A stretch of DNA of 18,700 nt from an uncultured Thermomicrobiales bacterium (GTDB lineage Bacteria > Chloroflexota > Chloroflexia > Thermomicrobiales > UBA6265), in contig CADCWJ010000831.1 of the NCBI GenBank assembly GCA_902806365.1, positions 1 through 18,700 on the forward strand, given 5' to 3'. The notes beneath the pieces were generated by a model, which saw nothing but the letters and a program-made list of their open reading frames with translations, had not been told where the DNA came from and made no database searches. The position numbers and the translations under genes were made by a program. Shown here piece after piece: positions 6,026 through 13,726 of this stretch; position 1 is the stretch's first letter; every line of letters starts with the position of its first letter.

Positions 6026-7297
6026 CTAATCCAGCGCGTCGCGGTCGATTCCCGGCACCGGGAACCTCGATGTCAGCTCCTTGACCTCGGCCCCGATCCG
6101 AGCGAGAGCGACATCGTCGTCTGGCGCGCGAAGGGCGCGGGTGATGAAGTCCACGACCTGCACGCAGTCCGCCTCGTCGAACCCGCGCGTCGTGACCGCA
6201 GGTGTCCCAATCCGGACACCGCTGCCCAGCAACGCCGAACGGGTATCTCCGGGGATCGTGTTCCGGTTCGTGGAGATACCGACGGAATCCAGCAGGCGCT
6301 CTGCCTTGCGTCCGCTTATTCCAATCGACCCGACATCGACCAGAAGGAGATGATTGTCGGTACCCCCGGAAATGATGGGGAACCCGCGCTCCATAAACGC
6401 CGATGCCATCGCCTTGGCGTTGAGAACGATCTGGCGGGCATAGTCCTTGAAGGATGGCTGCAGCGCCTCCCTGAACGCCACGGCCTTACCCGCGATCACG
6501 TGCATGAGCGGACCACCATGCATGCCGGGGAACACCGTTTTGTCGATACCCGCACCGAACTCTTCGCTCGTCATGATGAAGCCGGAGCGTGGCCCACGAA
6601 GCGTCTTGTGGGTGGTCGAGGTAGTGATGTGAGCGTATCCCACCGGCGAAGGGTGCTCCCCACCGGCGACCAGACCCGCGATATGGGCGATGTCCGCGAA
6701 CAGGAACGCCCCTACGTCATCGGCAATCTCCCGAAAGCGCTTGAAGTCGATGATCCGGCTGTAGGCACTTGCGCCGCAGATGATTGCCTGCGGGCGAACT
6801 TCCCTTGCCTTGGCCAACACCTGGTCGTAATCAATTAGGCCGGTGACAGGATCCACACCGTAGAAATGGGCATCGAAAAAGCGACCCGAGAAGTTCACGT
6901 CCTTGCCGTGGGTCAGGTGCCCACCCTCGGATAGGTTGAGTCCGAGAATCTTGTCGCCCGGATTAAGCAGCGAGAAATACGCGGCGAGGTTTGCGCTCGC
7001 GCCCGAATGCGGCTGCACGTTGGCATGTTCGGCGCCGAATAGCTGCTTCGCTCGCTCGATCGCGAGAACTTCGATCTCATCCACAAATTCGCAACCGCCG
7101 TAGTAGCGCTTCCCCGGCAGCCCCTCCGCATACTTGTTCGTGAGCACGGTGCCTACCGCTTCGAGCACCGCCGCGCTGGCGTAGTTCTCGGAGGCAATCA
7201 GCTCGATGCCTTCGATTTGCCGGCGACGCTCGCGACCGATGGACGCCGCAACCTCCGGGTCAGCCTGGGACAGCAGACTTCCAGTCATCGTGACCAT
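6026..7297 (-). CDS. glyA: Serine hydroxymethyltransferase
   Basis: The 423-residue PLP enzyme interconverts serine plus tetrahydrofolate with glycine plus 5,10-methylene-tetrahydrofolate. It is the main cytosolic source of glycine and one-carbon units. Family signatures run in order: IELIASENYAS (31-41), NKYAEGLPGKRYYGG (54-68), QPHSGASANLAAY (95-107), the PLP-lysine motif STTHKTLRGPR (227-237) with Lys231 as the Schiff-base residue, and FPGMHGGP downstream. The length is normal and no key residue is missing. ATG 7297 follows GAGGAG at 7302-7307; a second ATG three codons in is less well placed. The gene is divergent from galE, and its leader carries a 12-base perfect palindrome (7354-7365). 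Its product feeds the purine and glycine-cleavage reactions encoded further right in the window. Confidence 0.98.
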   Translation of the reverse strand: MVTMTGSLLSQADPEVAASIGRERRRQIEGIELIASENYASAAVLEAVGTVLTNKYAEGLPGKRYYGGCEFVDEIEVLAIERAKQLFGAEHANVQPHSGASANLAAYFSLLNPGDKILGLNLSEGGHLTHGKDVNFSGRFFDAHFYGVDPVTGLIDYDQVLAKAREVRPQAIICGASAYSRIIDFKRFREIADDVGAFLFADIAHIAGLVAGGEHPSPVGYAHITTSTTHKTLRGPRSGFIMTSEEFGAGIDKTVFPGMHGGPLMHVIAGKAVAFREALQPSFKDYARQIVLNAKAMASAFMERGFPIISGGTDNHLLLVDVGSIGISGRKAERLLDSVGISTNRNTIPGDTRSALLGSGVRIGTPAVTTRGFDEADCVQVVDFITRALRAPDDDVALARIGAEVKELTSRFPVPGIDRDALD

Positions 7298-7353
7298 GGT
7301 GCTCCTCGTAGCGATGCGCTCGATTATTCGGGGAAGCCGGGAGGCATGAGCGG

Positions 7354-7365
7354 GATACCGGTATC
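7354..7365. promoter_or_regulatory. Perfect 12-base palindrome GATACCGGTATC in the glyA leader
   Basis: This dyad lies in the 169-base glyA/galE divergent region, about 57 bases upstream of the glyA start and 100 bases upstream of galE. Its symmetry and place suit a dimeric regulator's operator. No particular regulator is recognised, and a chance palindrome is possible. Confidence 0.3.
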
Positions 7366-7393
7366 GGACAAGCGGGCCGATTTACAGGCCCAA

Positions 7394-7402
7394 AGTGTAC
7401 CA
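7394..7402 (-). promoter_or_regulatory. Possible extended -10 promoter for glyA
   Basis: The minus strand reads TGGTACACT, an extended -10 form (TGN plus TACACT). No convincing -35 lies at the usual distance. Transcription would begin near 7387 and produce a leader of about 90 bases that includes the GATACCGGTATC palindrome. Confidence 0.3.
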
Positions 7403-7466
7403 TGATGGTCTTCGGCCCCCTTTCGGGTGGCCGCACAGGCGTCACCGTCAGGATATCGGAGGAAAT

Positions 7467-8444
7467 ATGCGGACGCTCGTCACCGGTGGCGCCGGGTATA
7501 TCGGAAGCGTCGCCGTCGCCATGCTGCTCGAACGCGGCCACGATGTGGTAGTTCTGGATAGCGTCGAGCGCGGACACCGGAGCGCGGTGGCGCCGGACGC
7601 CAAGTTCGTGCAGTGCGATTTGAGGGACCCCGAGGCGATGCGGTCGGCGGTCCGGGACGCCAACGCTGACGCGACGCTTCACTTTGCTGCATTGCACCTG
7701 GTGCCCGAAAGCGTCAAGAGACCGGATGCCTACTATCGAACCAACGTCGTTGGCGGCATCAACGTCCTGGATGCGGTCAAGGAGGCGGGCATCTCCCGAT
7801 TCGTCTTCTCGTCCACGGCGGCCGTCTACGGAGCACCGGAATCGCTTCCGATCAGGGAAGATTCCGTGACCCGGCCGATCACCCCGTACGGTCATTCCAA
7901 GCTGATGGTCGAGCAGATCGTCCGTGATTACAGCGAGCGTTACGGGATAAACCACGCCATCTTCCGCTACTTCAATGTCGCGGGAGCGAAGGGTCGCCTC
8001 GGCGAGGATCATCGACCGGAGACCCACATCATTCCACTGGCGATTGAGGCCGTGACAGGAAAGCGATCGGCGTTCACGGTATTTGGGACGGACTATGAAA
8101 CCGCGGATGGCACGGCGGTGCGCGATTATGTTCACGTGGTCGATCTCGTCGAAGCGCACCTCCTTGCCCTGGAGATGCTGGATACATCGCTGGGGACACT
8201 GAACCTCGGCACGCGGAACGGGTTCTCGGTACGCGAGATGGTGCAAGCGGTGGAGTTGGCGACCAGCAAGAAGCTGCCGACCGAGTACGGACCCCGGCGA
8301 GCGGGAGATCCACCAGCGCTCATTGCGGACTCCAGCAAGGCCCGCGAATTGCTCGGCTGGTCTCCCGTGCATTCATCCCTCGATCAGATGATCGGATCGC
8401 ACTGGGACTGGGTGCGGGCCCATCCCAATGGCTACGCGGAGTGA
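7467..8444 (+). CDS. galE: UDP-glucose 4-epimerase
   Basis: This 325-residue extended short-chain dehydrogenase/reductase interconverts UDP-glucose and UDP-galactose, or the N-acetyl forms, using bound NAD. The N-terminal TGGAGYIGS (6-14) is the NAD-binding glycine motif. FSSTAAVYG (114-122) holds the catalytic Ser/Thr, and TPYGHSK (139-145) gives the Tyr141/Lys145 pair. FRYFNVAGA (166-174) is the typical substrate-side motif. The length is near the usual 325-340. ATG 7467 is chosen because GGAGGAA lies just upstream (7458-7464); an upstream in-frame start at 7395 would add 24 residues before the Rossmann fold. The gene is convergent with plsY and divergent from glyA. Its product may supply sugars to the same envelope polymers that the nearby WecA-like transferase starts. 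Confidence 0.92.
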   Translation: MRTLVTGGAGYIGSVAVAMLLERGHDVVVLDSVERGHRSAVAPDAKFVQCDLRDPEAMRSAVRDANADATLHFAALHLVPESVKRPDAYYRTNVVGGINVLDAVKEAGISRFVFSSTAAVYGAPESLPIREDSVTRPITPYGHSKLMVEQIVRDYSERYGINHAIFRYFNVAGAKGRLGEDHRPETHIIPLAIEAVTGKRSAFTVFGTDYETADGTAVRDYVHVVDLVEAHLLALEMLDTSLGTLNLGTRNGFSVREMVQAVELATSKKLPTEYGPRRAGDPPALIADSSKARELLGWSPVHSSLDQMIGSHWDWVRAHPNGYAE

Positions 8445-8470
8445 ATGCGGCCGGGCTGCCTGGTTCGGCG

Positions 8471-9109
8471 TCAGCCTGAGGTGGCGTTCCGTCGGTTCTG
8501 GATCGTGAATTTCCGCTCGGTGCCCGTCAGCAGGCGCCGGATATTGCCTCGATGCTGGAGGACGATGATTGCGGACACGACCGCCACACCAGCGGCCCAC
8601 CATTCCGGAAACGACCCCCAGATCGCATAGGCGGCGACCAGAGTGGTGCCCAGGATCGCCGCTGCGATCGACGCCAGCGATACGTAGCGCGTCAGGGCAA
8701 CGATCGCGATCATCGGAAAGAGCATAAAGAAGAGCCATGGGAGCAGCCCCACCGCCGCTCCACCTCCCGTGGCCATTCCCTTGCCGCCCGTGAACCCGAT
8801 GAACGGCGACCAGCAGTGGCCCACCACTGATGCTACGGCGACGCCGCCGATGATCCAGCCAGGAGCATCAAGCCATCGCGCCAGGACCACGGGAAGGAAT
8901 CCCTTGAGGAAATCGAGCACGAACACAGCGACCGAGAATTTCCAGCCAAGCACGCGATGCGTGTTCGTTGCGCCGATCGCGCCGCTTCCATAGCTCCGGA
9001 CATCGATTCCCTTGAAGAGCCGGCCCAGTACAACTCCCCACGGCACGGCACCCAGAAGGTACGCGGCCACGATCAGGGGAGCGGACAGTGGGCCGTCCAT
9101 CGCGACCAC
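8471..9109 (-). CDS. plsY: Glycerol-3-phosphate acyltransferase PlsY
   Basis: This 212-residue integral membrane enzyme transfers an acyl group from acyl-phosphate to glycerol-3-phosphate, the first committed step of phospholipid synthesis in most bacteria. All three PlsY motifs are present: SYGSGAIGATNT (39-50), VGHCWSPFIGFTGGKGMAT (96-114), and LQHRGNIRRLLTGTE (184-198). About six hydrophobic segments surround them. The likely start is GTG 9109, whose G is the last base of the der TAG stop, with AGGGA about nine bases upstream inside der. This suggests translational coupling. ATG 9100 is an alternative without a ribosome binding site. The acyl-phosphate supplier PlsX is not in the window. 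The gene converges on galE with only 26 bases between, where no strong hairpin is visible. Confidence 0.95.
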   Translation of the reverse strand: MVAMDGPLSAPLIVAAYLLGAVPWGVVLGRLFKGIDVRSYGSGAIGATNTHRVLGWKFSVAVFVLDFLKGFLPVVLARWLDAPGWIIGGVAVASVVGHCWSPFIGFTGGKGMATGGGAAVGLLPWLFFMLFPMIAIVALTRYVSLASIAAAILGTTLVAAYAIWGSFPEWWAAGVAVVSAIIVLQHRGNIRRLLTGTERKFTIQNRRNATSG

Positions 9110-10455
9110 TACACGGATTCCCTGCGGCTTCGGAACGATATGCGGAGGGGTGTTCCGTTGAACCCGAAGGCGTCACGCAGTTCGTTTTCGATGTACCGGC
9201 GATAGGAAAAGTGGATCTGCTTGGGGTCGTTGCAGAAGAAGATGAACGTCGGCGGCGACACGTCGGCCTGGGTCGCGTAGAAGAACTTGAGCCATTTGCC
9301 CGGTCTGGATGGCGGCTGATGCTTGGCGACGGCGTCTTTCAGCACCTTGTTCAGCGCGGCCGTGCTGACCCGCTTCTCGCGCTCCTTGAGGACCGCCAGC
9401 GCCGTCTCGATCACCTGCCCGACCCGCAAGCCCTGTTTCGCCGAAATGAACACCAGCGGTGCGTACGGCATGAAATCGAGCTGGACGGCGGCGCGCTTGC
9501 GATACGCGTCCATGGTGAAGGAGTCCTTCTCGACCAGATCCCACTTGTTGACAGCGACGACCAGGCCCTTCTTTTGCTCTTCGACGTAGCCCGCGATATG
9601 GAGATCCTGGGCAGTGAAATCCTCCATCGCGTCGATCACCAGCACCACGATGTCCGCGCGATCGATCGCCCGCATCGAGCGCATCACGCTGATCCGCTCG
9701 ATGCCCTGTTCCACCCGGCCCCGGCGGCGGATGCCCGCGGTGTCGATCAGCGTGATCGGTTTGCCCTCCCAGAGCAGTTCCATGTCGAGACTGTCGCGCG
9801 TGGTCCCCGGAAGATCGCTGACGATCGCCCGTTCCTGACCGATCAAGGCGTTCAGCAACCGGCTCTTGCCGACGTTCGGACGGCCCACGATCGCGATCCG
9901 GGGTCCCTCTGTTTCGGCCTCTTCTTCGGCTTCGGGAAGGCTTTCGACGACGCGGTCCAGCAGGTCGCCGGTACCATTGCCGTGGTATGCGGAAACGCCG
10001 ATTGGGTCGCCCAGCCCCAGCTCGAAGAACTCGAACAGCATCTCCCGGCGCGCGACGCTGTCAGCCTTGTTCACCGCCAATATCGTCGGTTTGTCAGCCC
10101 GCCTGAGGATTGAGGCGATCTCGAGATCCCCAGCCGTCGGTCCCGCCATGACGTCGACCATGAACACGATCACATCGGCTTCGGCGATTGCACTGTTGGC
10201 CTGGTTGCGGGTTTCCTGGGCAATGTGGGATGCCGCATCCTCCCCGTCCATCGAAATCTCGTGGTCGTCCTGCAGACCACCGGTGTCGATCACGGTGAAC
10301 TCGGCTCCGATCCACTCCGCGGTGCCGTACACGCGGTCCCGGGTGGTACCCGGCTCATTCTGGACGATCGCCCGGCGCTCGCCGATCAGTCGATTGAATA
10401 AAGTGGATTTCCCAACGTTGGGGCGACCGACGATGGCGACGATAGGCTTGACCAC
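9109..10455 (-). CDS. der: Ribosome biogenesis GTPase Der (EngA)
   Basis: Der is a tandem-GTPase protein needed for maturation of the 50S subunit. Numbering is from the chosen start. GTPase domain 1 has GRPNVGKST (10-18), DTGG (about 57-60) and NKAD (129-132). An acidic linker (about 174-184) follows. Domain 2 has GRPNVGKSR (191-199), DTAG (238-241) and NKWD (303-306). A KH-like C-terminal domain ends the protein. The residue after GKS in the second P-loop is Arg instead of the more common Ser/Thr; the Mg-coordinating Ser is kept. The start is set at GTG 10455 because GGAG stands five bases upstream and the protein then begins VVKPIVAIVGRPN, the usual Der N-terminus. A TTG at 10482 would add nine residues without a site. 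The length is then 448 residues. It is co-transcribed with plsY. Confidence 0.95.
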   Translation of the reverse strand: MVKPIVAIVGRPNVGKSTLFNRLIGERRAIVQNEPGTTRDRVYGTAEWIGAEFTVIDTGGLQDDHEISMDGEDAASHIAQETRNQANSAIAEADVIVFMVDVMAGPTAGDLEIASILRRADKPTILAVNKADSVARREMLFEFFELGLGDPIGVSAYHGNGTGDLLDRVVESLPEAEEEAETEGPRIAIVGRPNVGKSRLLNALIGQERAIVSDLPGTTRDSLDMELLWEGKPITLIDTAGIRRRGRVEQGIERISVMRSMRAIDRADIVVLVIDAMEDFTAQDLHIAGYVEEQKKGLVVAVNKWDLVEKDSFTMDAYRKRAAVQLDFMPYAPLVFISAKQGLRVGQVIETALAVLKEREKRVSTAALNKVLKDAVAKHQPPSRPGKWLKFFYATQADVSPPTFIFFCNDPKQIHFSYRRYIENELRDAFGFNGTPLRISFRSRRESV

Positions 10456-10460
10456 AAATG

Positions 10461-10465
10461 CTCCA
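10461..10465 (-). promoter_or_regulatory. Shine-Dalgarno that places the der start at GTG 10455
   Basis: The minus strand reads TGGAG, five bases before GTG. It decides between this start and the upstream TTG at 10482, which lacks such a site. Confidence 0.55.
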
Positions 10466-10553
10466 TTGACACTGGTACGCAAAACCGGAATAAGGACGTG
10501 TGGCGATCGTGAACGAGGTCATCACCGGAGAGATGGACGTGTGTGTCGGGCAC

Positions 10554-10562
10554 AGTATAGCA
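10554..10562 (-). promoter_or_regulatory. Possible extended -10 promoter for der-plsY
   Basis: The minus strand reads TGCTATACT, an extended -10 element (TGN plus TATACT). It is placed about 100 bases upstream of the der start and after the hairpin that ends the gcv unit. No clear -35 is seen, which is common for extended -10 promoters. Confidence 0.4.
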
Positions 10563-10601
10563 ACAGCGTTCGCCGTGGTGGCCGGTCACCGGGCGAACCG
10601 C

Positions 10602-10641
10602 ACGCGAGCACGCCGGGCGACGTGTCCCGGCGTGCTCGCGT
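10602..10641 (-). terminator. Perfect 16-bp hairpin ending the purL-gcvPA unit
   Basis: ACGCGAGCACGCCGGG (10602-10617) pairs exactly with 10626-10641 across an eight-base loop. It lies 20 bases downstream of the gcvPA stop and upstream of the der promoter candidate. No U-tract follows in the minus-strand transcript, so termination strength is inferred from the stem alone. Confidence 0.65.
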
Positions 10642-10660
10642 TTCCTTGGCTTGTTCAGGA

Positions 10661-12001
10661 TTATGCGGATGCGAGATTGACCATCCGGTCGATCCCTGCC
10701 CTCGTGTTCAACTCGGTGGCGGCGAGCAGGAGACAGTCACTGAGATTCGGTGACACCTCGCCAAGGTCGTACCCGCCGATGATACCTTCACCCAGCAGGG
10801 CGTCATTGATTGCCGACGCCGGGCCGGAGCAACGGACGACAAATTCGTTGAAGAACTCAGCGTCGAAAGCGAGTTCGAAGCGCCCGGTGCCGACGAGTCG
10901 ATCCGCAAGGTAGTGCGCGTTCTGGTACGCGGCGGTGGCTACCTCCCGAAACCCTTCCGGTCCGAGCGTGCTCATGTAAACCGTCGCGGCGGTGGCCATC
11001 AGGCCCTGATTGGTGCAGATGTTGCTGGTCGCCTTCTCGCGCCGGATATGTTGTTCCCGCGTCTGCAACGTGAGCACGAACCCTCGCTTGCCCTCCGAAT
11101 CGGTGGTCACGCCAGCGATCCGGCCAGGCATCTGGCGGATGTACTTTTGGCGCGTGCCGAGGAGGCCAACGTAGGGGCCACCATAGCTCTGCGCCACGCC
11201 AAGCGACTGCCCTTCGGCCGTCACGACATCGGCGCCGAGTTCTCCTGGCGATTTGAGCAATCCGAGGGGAACGGGCGAGGTGCTCACGACAAGCAGCCCG
11301 CCGGCTGCCTGCACCTGTCGGGCAAGAGCCTCGACATCCTCGATTGCCCCATAGAAGTTGGGATACTGGATCACAACGCACGCCAGATCGTCGCTGATCA
11401 AAGGAGCGATATCGTCTGTCGTCATGGCAAACGAATCGGTCGAGCTTTTCGCCTCGACGACTTCGACACCGGCCCCTTCGACGTACGTTCTAATTACCCG
11501 CCGGTAAGCGGGATGCACCGTGTCGGCGACGACGATCCGGTTCTTCTTCCGGGACGACGAGATCGCGATCAGGGCGCCCTCTGCGAGCGCGGTCGCACCG
11601 TCGTACATGGACGCGTTGGCCACTTCCGTCCCGAGCAACTCCGCCACCATTGACTGAAACTCGTAGATGATCTGAAGGGTGCCCTGCGCAACCTCCGGCT
11701 GATATGGGGTGTACGCCGTGTACAGCTCGCCGCGAGAGAGGATGTGTCCAACGGTCGAGGGCACGTAGTGCTGATAGGAACCCGCGCCCAGATAGATGTC
11801 CTCGGCGGGCGGGGTGACGTTCCGTTCCGCAAGCTGGCTCATCCGGTGAGCGGCTTCCATTTCGGTCAGCGCTCGCGGCAGCTCCAGTCGCGGAAACCGG
11901 TACTGCGATGGCACGGGATCGAAGAGCCGGTCCACCGTGTCGATACCGATTGCCGCCAGCATCTCCTCGCGGTCTTCATGGGTATGAGGGTTGAACGTCA
12001 T
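10661..12001 (-). CDS. gcvPA: Glycine dehydrogenase (decarboxylating) subunit 1, P-protein alpha
   Basis: This 446-residue protein corresponds to the N-terminal half of the single-chain P-protein. Together with subunit 2 it decarboxylates glycine and loads the aminomethyl group onto lipoyl-GcvH. It starts with NPHTHEDREEMLAAIG and contains LGAGSYQHYVPS and YTAYTPYQPEVAQGTLQ, all typical of GcvPA. The PLP-binding lysine is normally on subunit 2, so no PLP lysine is expected here. Subunit 2 (gcvPB) does not follow: a hairpin and then der lie downstream. ATG 12001 is 62 bases after the gcvH stop and has only a weak AAGGG further upstream. It is the last gene of the purL-purF-gcvT-gcvH-gcvPA unit. 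Confidence 0.95.
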   Translation of the reverse strand: MTFNPHTHEDREEMLAAIGIDTVDRLFDPVPSQYRFPRLELPRALTEMEAAHRMSQLAERNVTPPAEDIYLGAGSYQHYVPSTVGHILSRGELYTAYTPYQPEVAQGTLQIIYEFQSMVAELLGTEVANASMYDGATALAEGALIAISSSRKKNRIVVADTVHPAYRRVIRTYVEGAGVEVVEAKSSTDSFAMTTDDIAPLISDDLACVVIQYPNFYGAIEDVEALARQVQAAGGLLVVSTSPVPLGLLKSPGELGADVVTAEGQSLGVAQSYGGPYVGLLGTRQKYIRQMPGRIAGVTTDSEGKRGFVLTLQTREQHIRREKATSNICTNQGLMATAATVYMSTLGPEGFREVATAAYQNAHYLADRLVGTGRFELAFDAEFFNEFVVRCSGPASAINDALLGEGIIGGYDLGEVSPNLSDCLLLAATELNTRAGIDRMVNLASA

Positions 12002-12065
12002 GCTTGGTGATACCCTTCAGTTGAACGGTTGCAATCGCGGAGAGAGGCGGCACTCCGGCGGTTCG

Positions 12066-12455
12066 TCAGTGACTGGCGCTTTCCGCATAGGTGGAGTATT
12101 CGGCAGGATCCATGAGCGAATCGAGCTGGGCGGGATCGGAGATCCTCACCTTGATCAGCCAGGCTCCCTCGTAGGGTGACGAGTTCACTACCTCTGGCGC
12201 GTCGATAACGCCGTCGTTTCGCTCGACAACTTCGCCGTCCAGCGGTGCATAGATGTCGGTCGCCGCCTTGACCGATTCGACCACCCCGAACGGTTCCCCG
12301 GCCGAGACGCTCTCGCCGGTGTCCGGAAGCTCGAGATAGGTAACGTCCCCAAGTTCCTGTTGCGCATGGTCGGTGATGCCCACTGTCCCGACATCGCCCT
12401 CAACGAGAACCCACTCATGCGTTTTGGTGTATTTCAGATTGGCTGGTGCGCTCAC
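12066..12455 (-). CDS. gcvH: Glycine cleavage system H protein
   Basis: The 129-residue lipoyl carrier shuttles the aminomethyl group between the P, T and L proteins. It opens VSAPANLKYTKTHEWV, and GVVESVKAATDIYAP (57-71) is the lipoylation motif with Lys63 as the attachment site. The C-terminal region has GAWLIKVR and a helix ending the fold. GTG 12455 is chosen because GAGGAG lies seven bases upstream and the resulting length is normal. An ATG at 12470 lies next to that site and cannot use it, and the longer frame to 12536 overlaps gcvT. It follows gcvT by 77 bases. Confidence 0.95.
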   Translation of the reverse strand: MSAPANLKYTKTHEWVLVEGDVGTVGITDHAQQELGDVTYLELPDTGESVSAGEPFGVVESVKAATDIYAPLDGEVVERNDGVIDAPEVVNSSPYEGAWLIKVRISDPAQLDSLMDPAEYSTYAESASH

Positions 12456-12462
12456 GGGGATG

Positions 12463-12468
12463 CTCCTC
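12463..12468 (-). promoter_or_regulatory. Shine-Dalgarno that sets the gcvH start at GTG 12455
   Basis: The minus strand reads GAGGAG with a seven-base spacer to GTG. It overlaps the competing ATG at 12470-12468 and so rules out that ATG as the start served by this site. Confidence 0.55.
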
Positions 12469-12532
12469 ATTGATCGTCGGTGCCAGTAGTCGATTGCCTG
12501 CTCGATCGTCCGTGGGACGGATGCGGGTGCCG

Positions 12533-13669
12533 TCAATCTTTCCGCTTGTCGTCACGCTTGTAGAACGGGGTTTTGACCTGTACCGCATTCACGGCCTTGT
12601 CTCGCACCATAATCTGTAATGGCTGGTCGATGCCAGCGTATTCCCGACCGATCAGCGCGAGTCCGATGTTTTGGCCCAGGGATGGCGAGTACGTCCCGCT
12701 CGTAACATGACCGATCTCTCGTCCAGCGAGCTGAACCGCACAGTGACTGCGCGGGGAGGCGGACCGCTCGGTAGTGACGAAACCTACGGTCCGTCGCGGT
12801 GCGCCATGAGCCTTGACCGCCTCCATGACCTGCCTGCCGACGAAATCGCCCTTCTTGAGGCTTACAGCCCACCCCATACCGGCCTCGTACGGACTGATGT
12901 CGTCGCCAAGTTCCTGGCCATAGAGTGGCATGCGCGCCTCGAGCCGGAGCGTATCGCGCGCTCCAAGGCCAATCGGCCCGAGGCCCGCATCCTTGCCGCC
13001 ATCGAGCAGCGCGTCCCACAGCCTTACCGTGTCTGACTGGTTGGCGTAAAACTCAAATCCATCCTCGCCCGTGTACCCGGTCCGGGCCATTTTCACGCTG
13101 ATCCCGGAAACGACGGCATCGCGCCACGAGAAATACGGAATCTCGTCGATCGGTTCGTCCGTCAGCTTCGCAACGATCTGTCCGGCAAGTGGCCCCTGGA
13201 TCGCGATCATGCCGATTTCAGGGGATATGTCGCGAATAGCGACGTCCAGGTCGCTTCGTCGCCCCCGCAGCTCCTTCCACCAACTGACATCCTTGTCGGT
13301 ATTGGATGCGTTGACGACCACCATGTACCCCTCCTCGCCCTCGGGATACCGGTAGACGATGATGTCATCAACCACGCCGCCATTATCGTTCGGCAGCAAG
13401 CCATACTTCGCGTCGCCCGGTGCGAGACTCGCCACATCGTTGGTCGTCGTGTATTGCAGGAACTCGAGCGCGTCCGGACCGGTGATGTCGACCTGACCCA
13501 TGTGCCCAAGATCGAAAAGCCCAGCCTGCGTGCGCACCCGCTTGTGCTCCGCAAGGATCCCCTCGTACTGCACCGGCATCTCCCAGCCGGCAAACGGGAC
13601 GACCTTCGCGCCCAGCGCCATGTGGTGCTCGTACAGTGCCGTTCGCTTGAGCTCGTCATTCGTAGTCAC
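12533..13669 (-). CDS. gcvT: Glycine cleavage system aminomethyltransferase (T protein)
   Basis: GcvT releases ammonia from the aminomethyl-lipoyl group of GcvH and transfers the one-carbon unit to tetrahydrofolate, giving methylene-tetrahydrofolate. From the chosen start the protein is 378 residues, near the usual size. Motifs in order are LYEHHMALGAKVVPFAGWEMPVQ close to the N-terminus, FDLGHMGQ, ARTGYTGEDGFEFY in the folate-binding core, GARDTLRLEARMPLYG, and SGTYSPSLGQNIGLAL in the C-terminal barrel domain. GTG 13669 (VTTNDELKRT) is preferred because GGAGG lies upstream at 13681-13685, although the 11-base spacing is long. A GTG at 13705 would add 12 residues. The gene begins 57 bases after purF and has no visible frameshift. 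Confidence 0.95.
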   Translation of the reverse strand: MTTNDELKRTALYEHHMALGAKVVPFAGWEMPVQYEGILAEHKRVRTQAGLFDLGHMGQVDITGPDALEFLQYTTTNDVASLAPGDAKYGLLPNDNGGVVDDIIVYRYPEGEEGYMVVVNASNTDKDVSWWKELRGRRSDLDVAIRDISPEIGMIAIQGPLAGQIVAKLTDEPIDEIPYFSWRDAVVSGISVKMARTGYTGEDGFEFYANQSDTVRLWDALLDGGKDAGLGPIGLGARDTLRLEARMPLYGQELGDDISPYEAGMGWAVSLKKGDFVGRQVMEAVKAHGAPRRTVGFVTTERSASPRSHCAVQLAGREIGHVTSGTYSPSLGQNIGLALIGREYAGIDQPLQIMVRDKAVNAVQVKTPFYKRDDKRKD

Positions 13670-13726
13670 GGCCAGTCGATCCTCCGGGTCGTGTCGACGG
13701 TCCACCTACCCGTTGTGCCGGGCTGG

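Noticed and set aside
7298..7387. Glycine, folate or purine riboswitch in the glyA or purL leaders
   Set aside because: I looked for conserved cores of these classes and saw none; only short hairpins are present. A covariance-model search would settle it.
7260..8372. 370-codon minus-strand open frame
   Set aside because: It is antisense to galE and overlaps the glyA start; its composition is typical of a shadow frame.
9088..10113. 341-codon plus-strand open frame
   Set aside because: It is antisense to der; no motif or ribosome binding site supports it.
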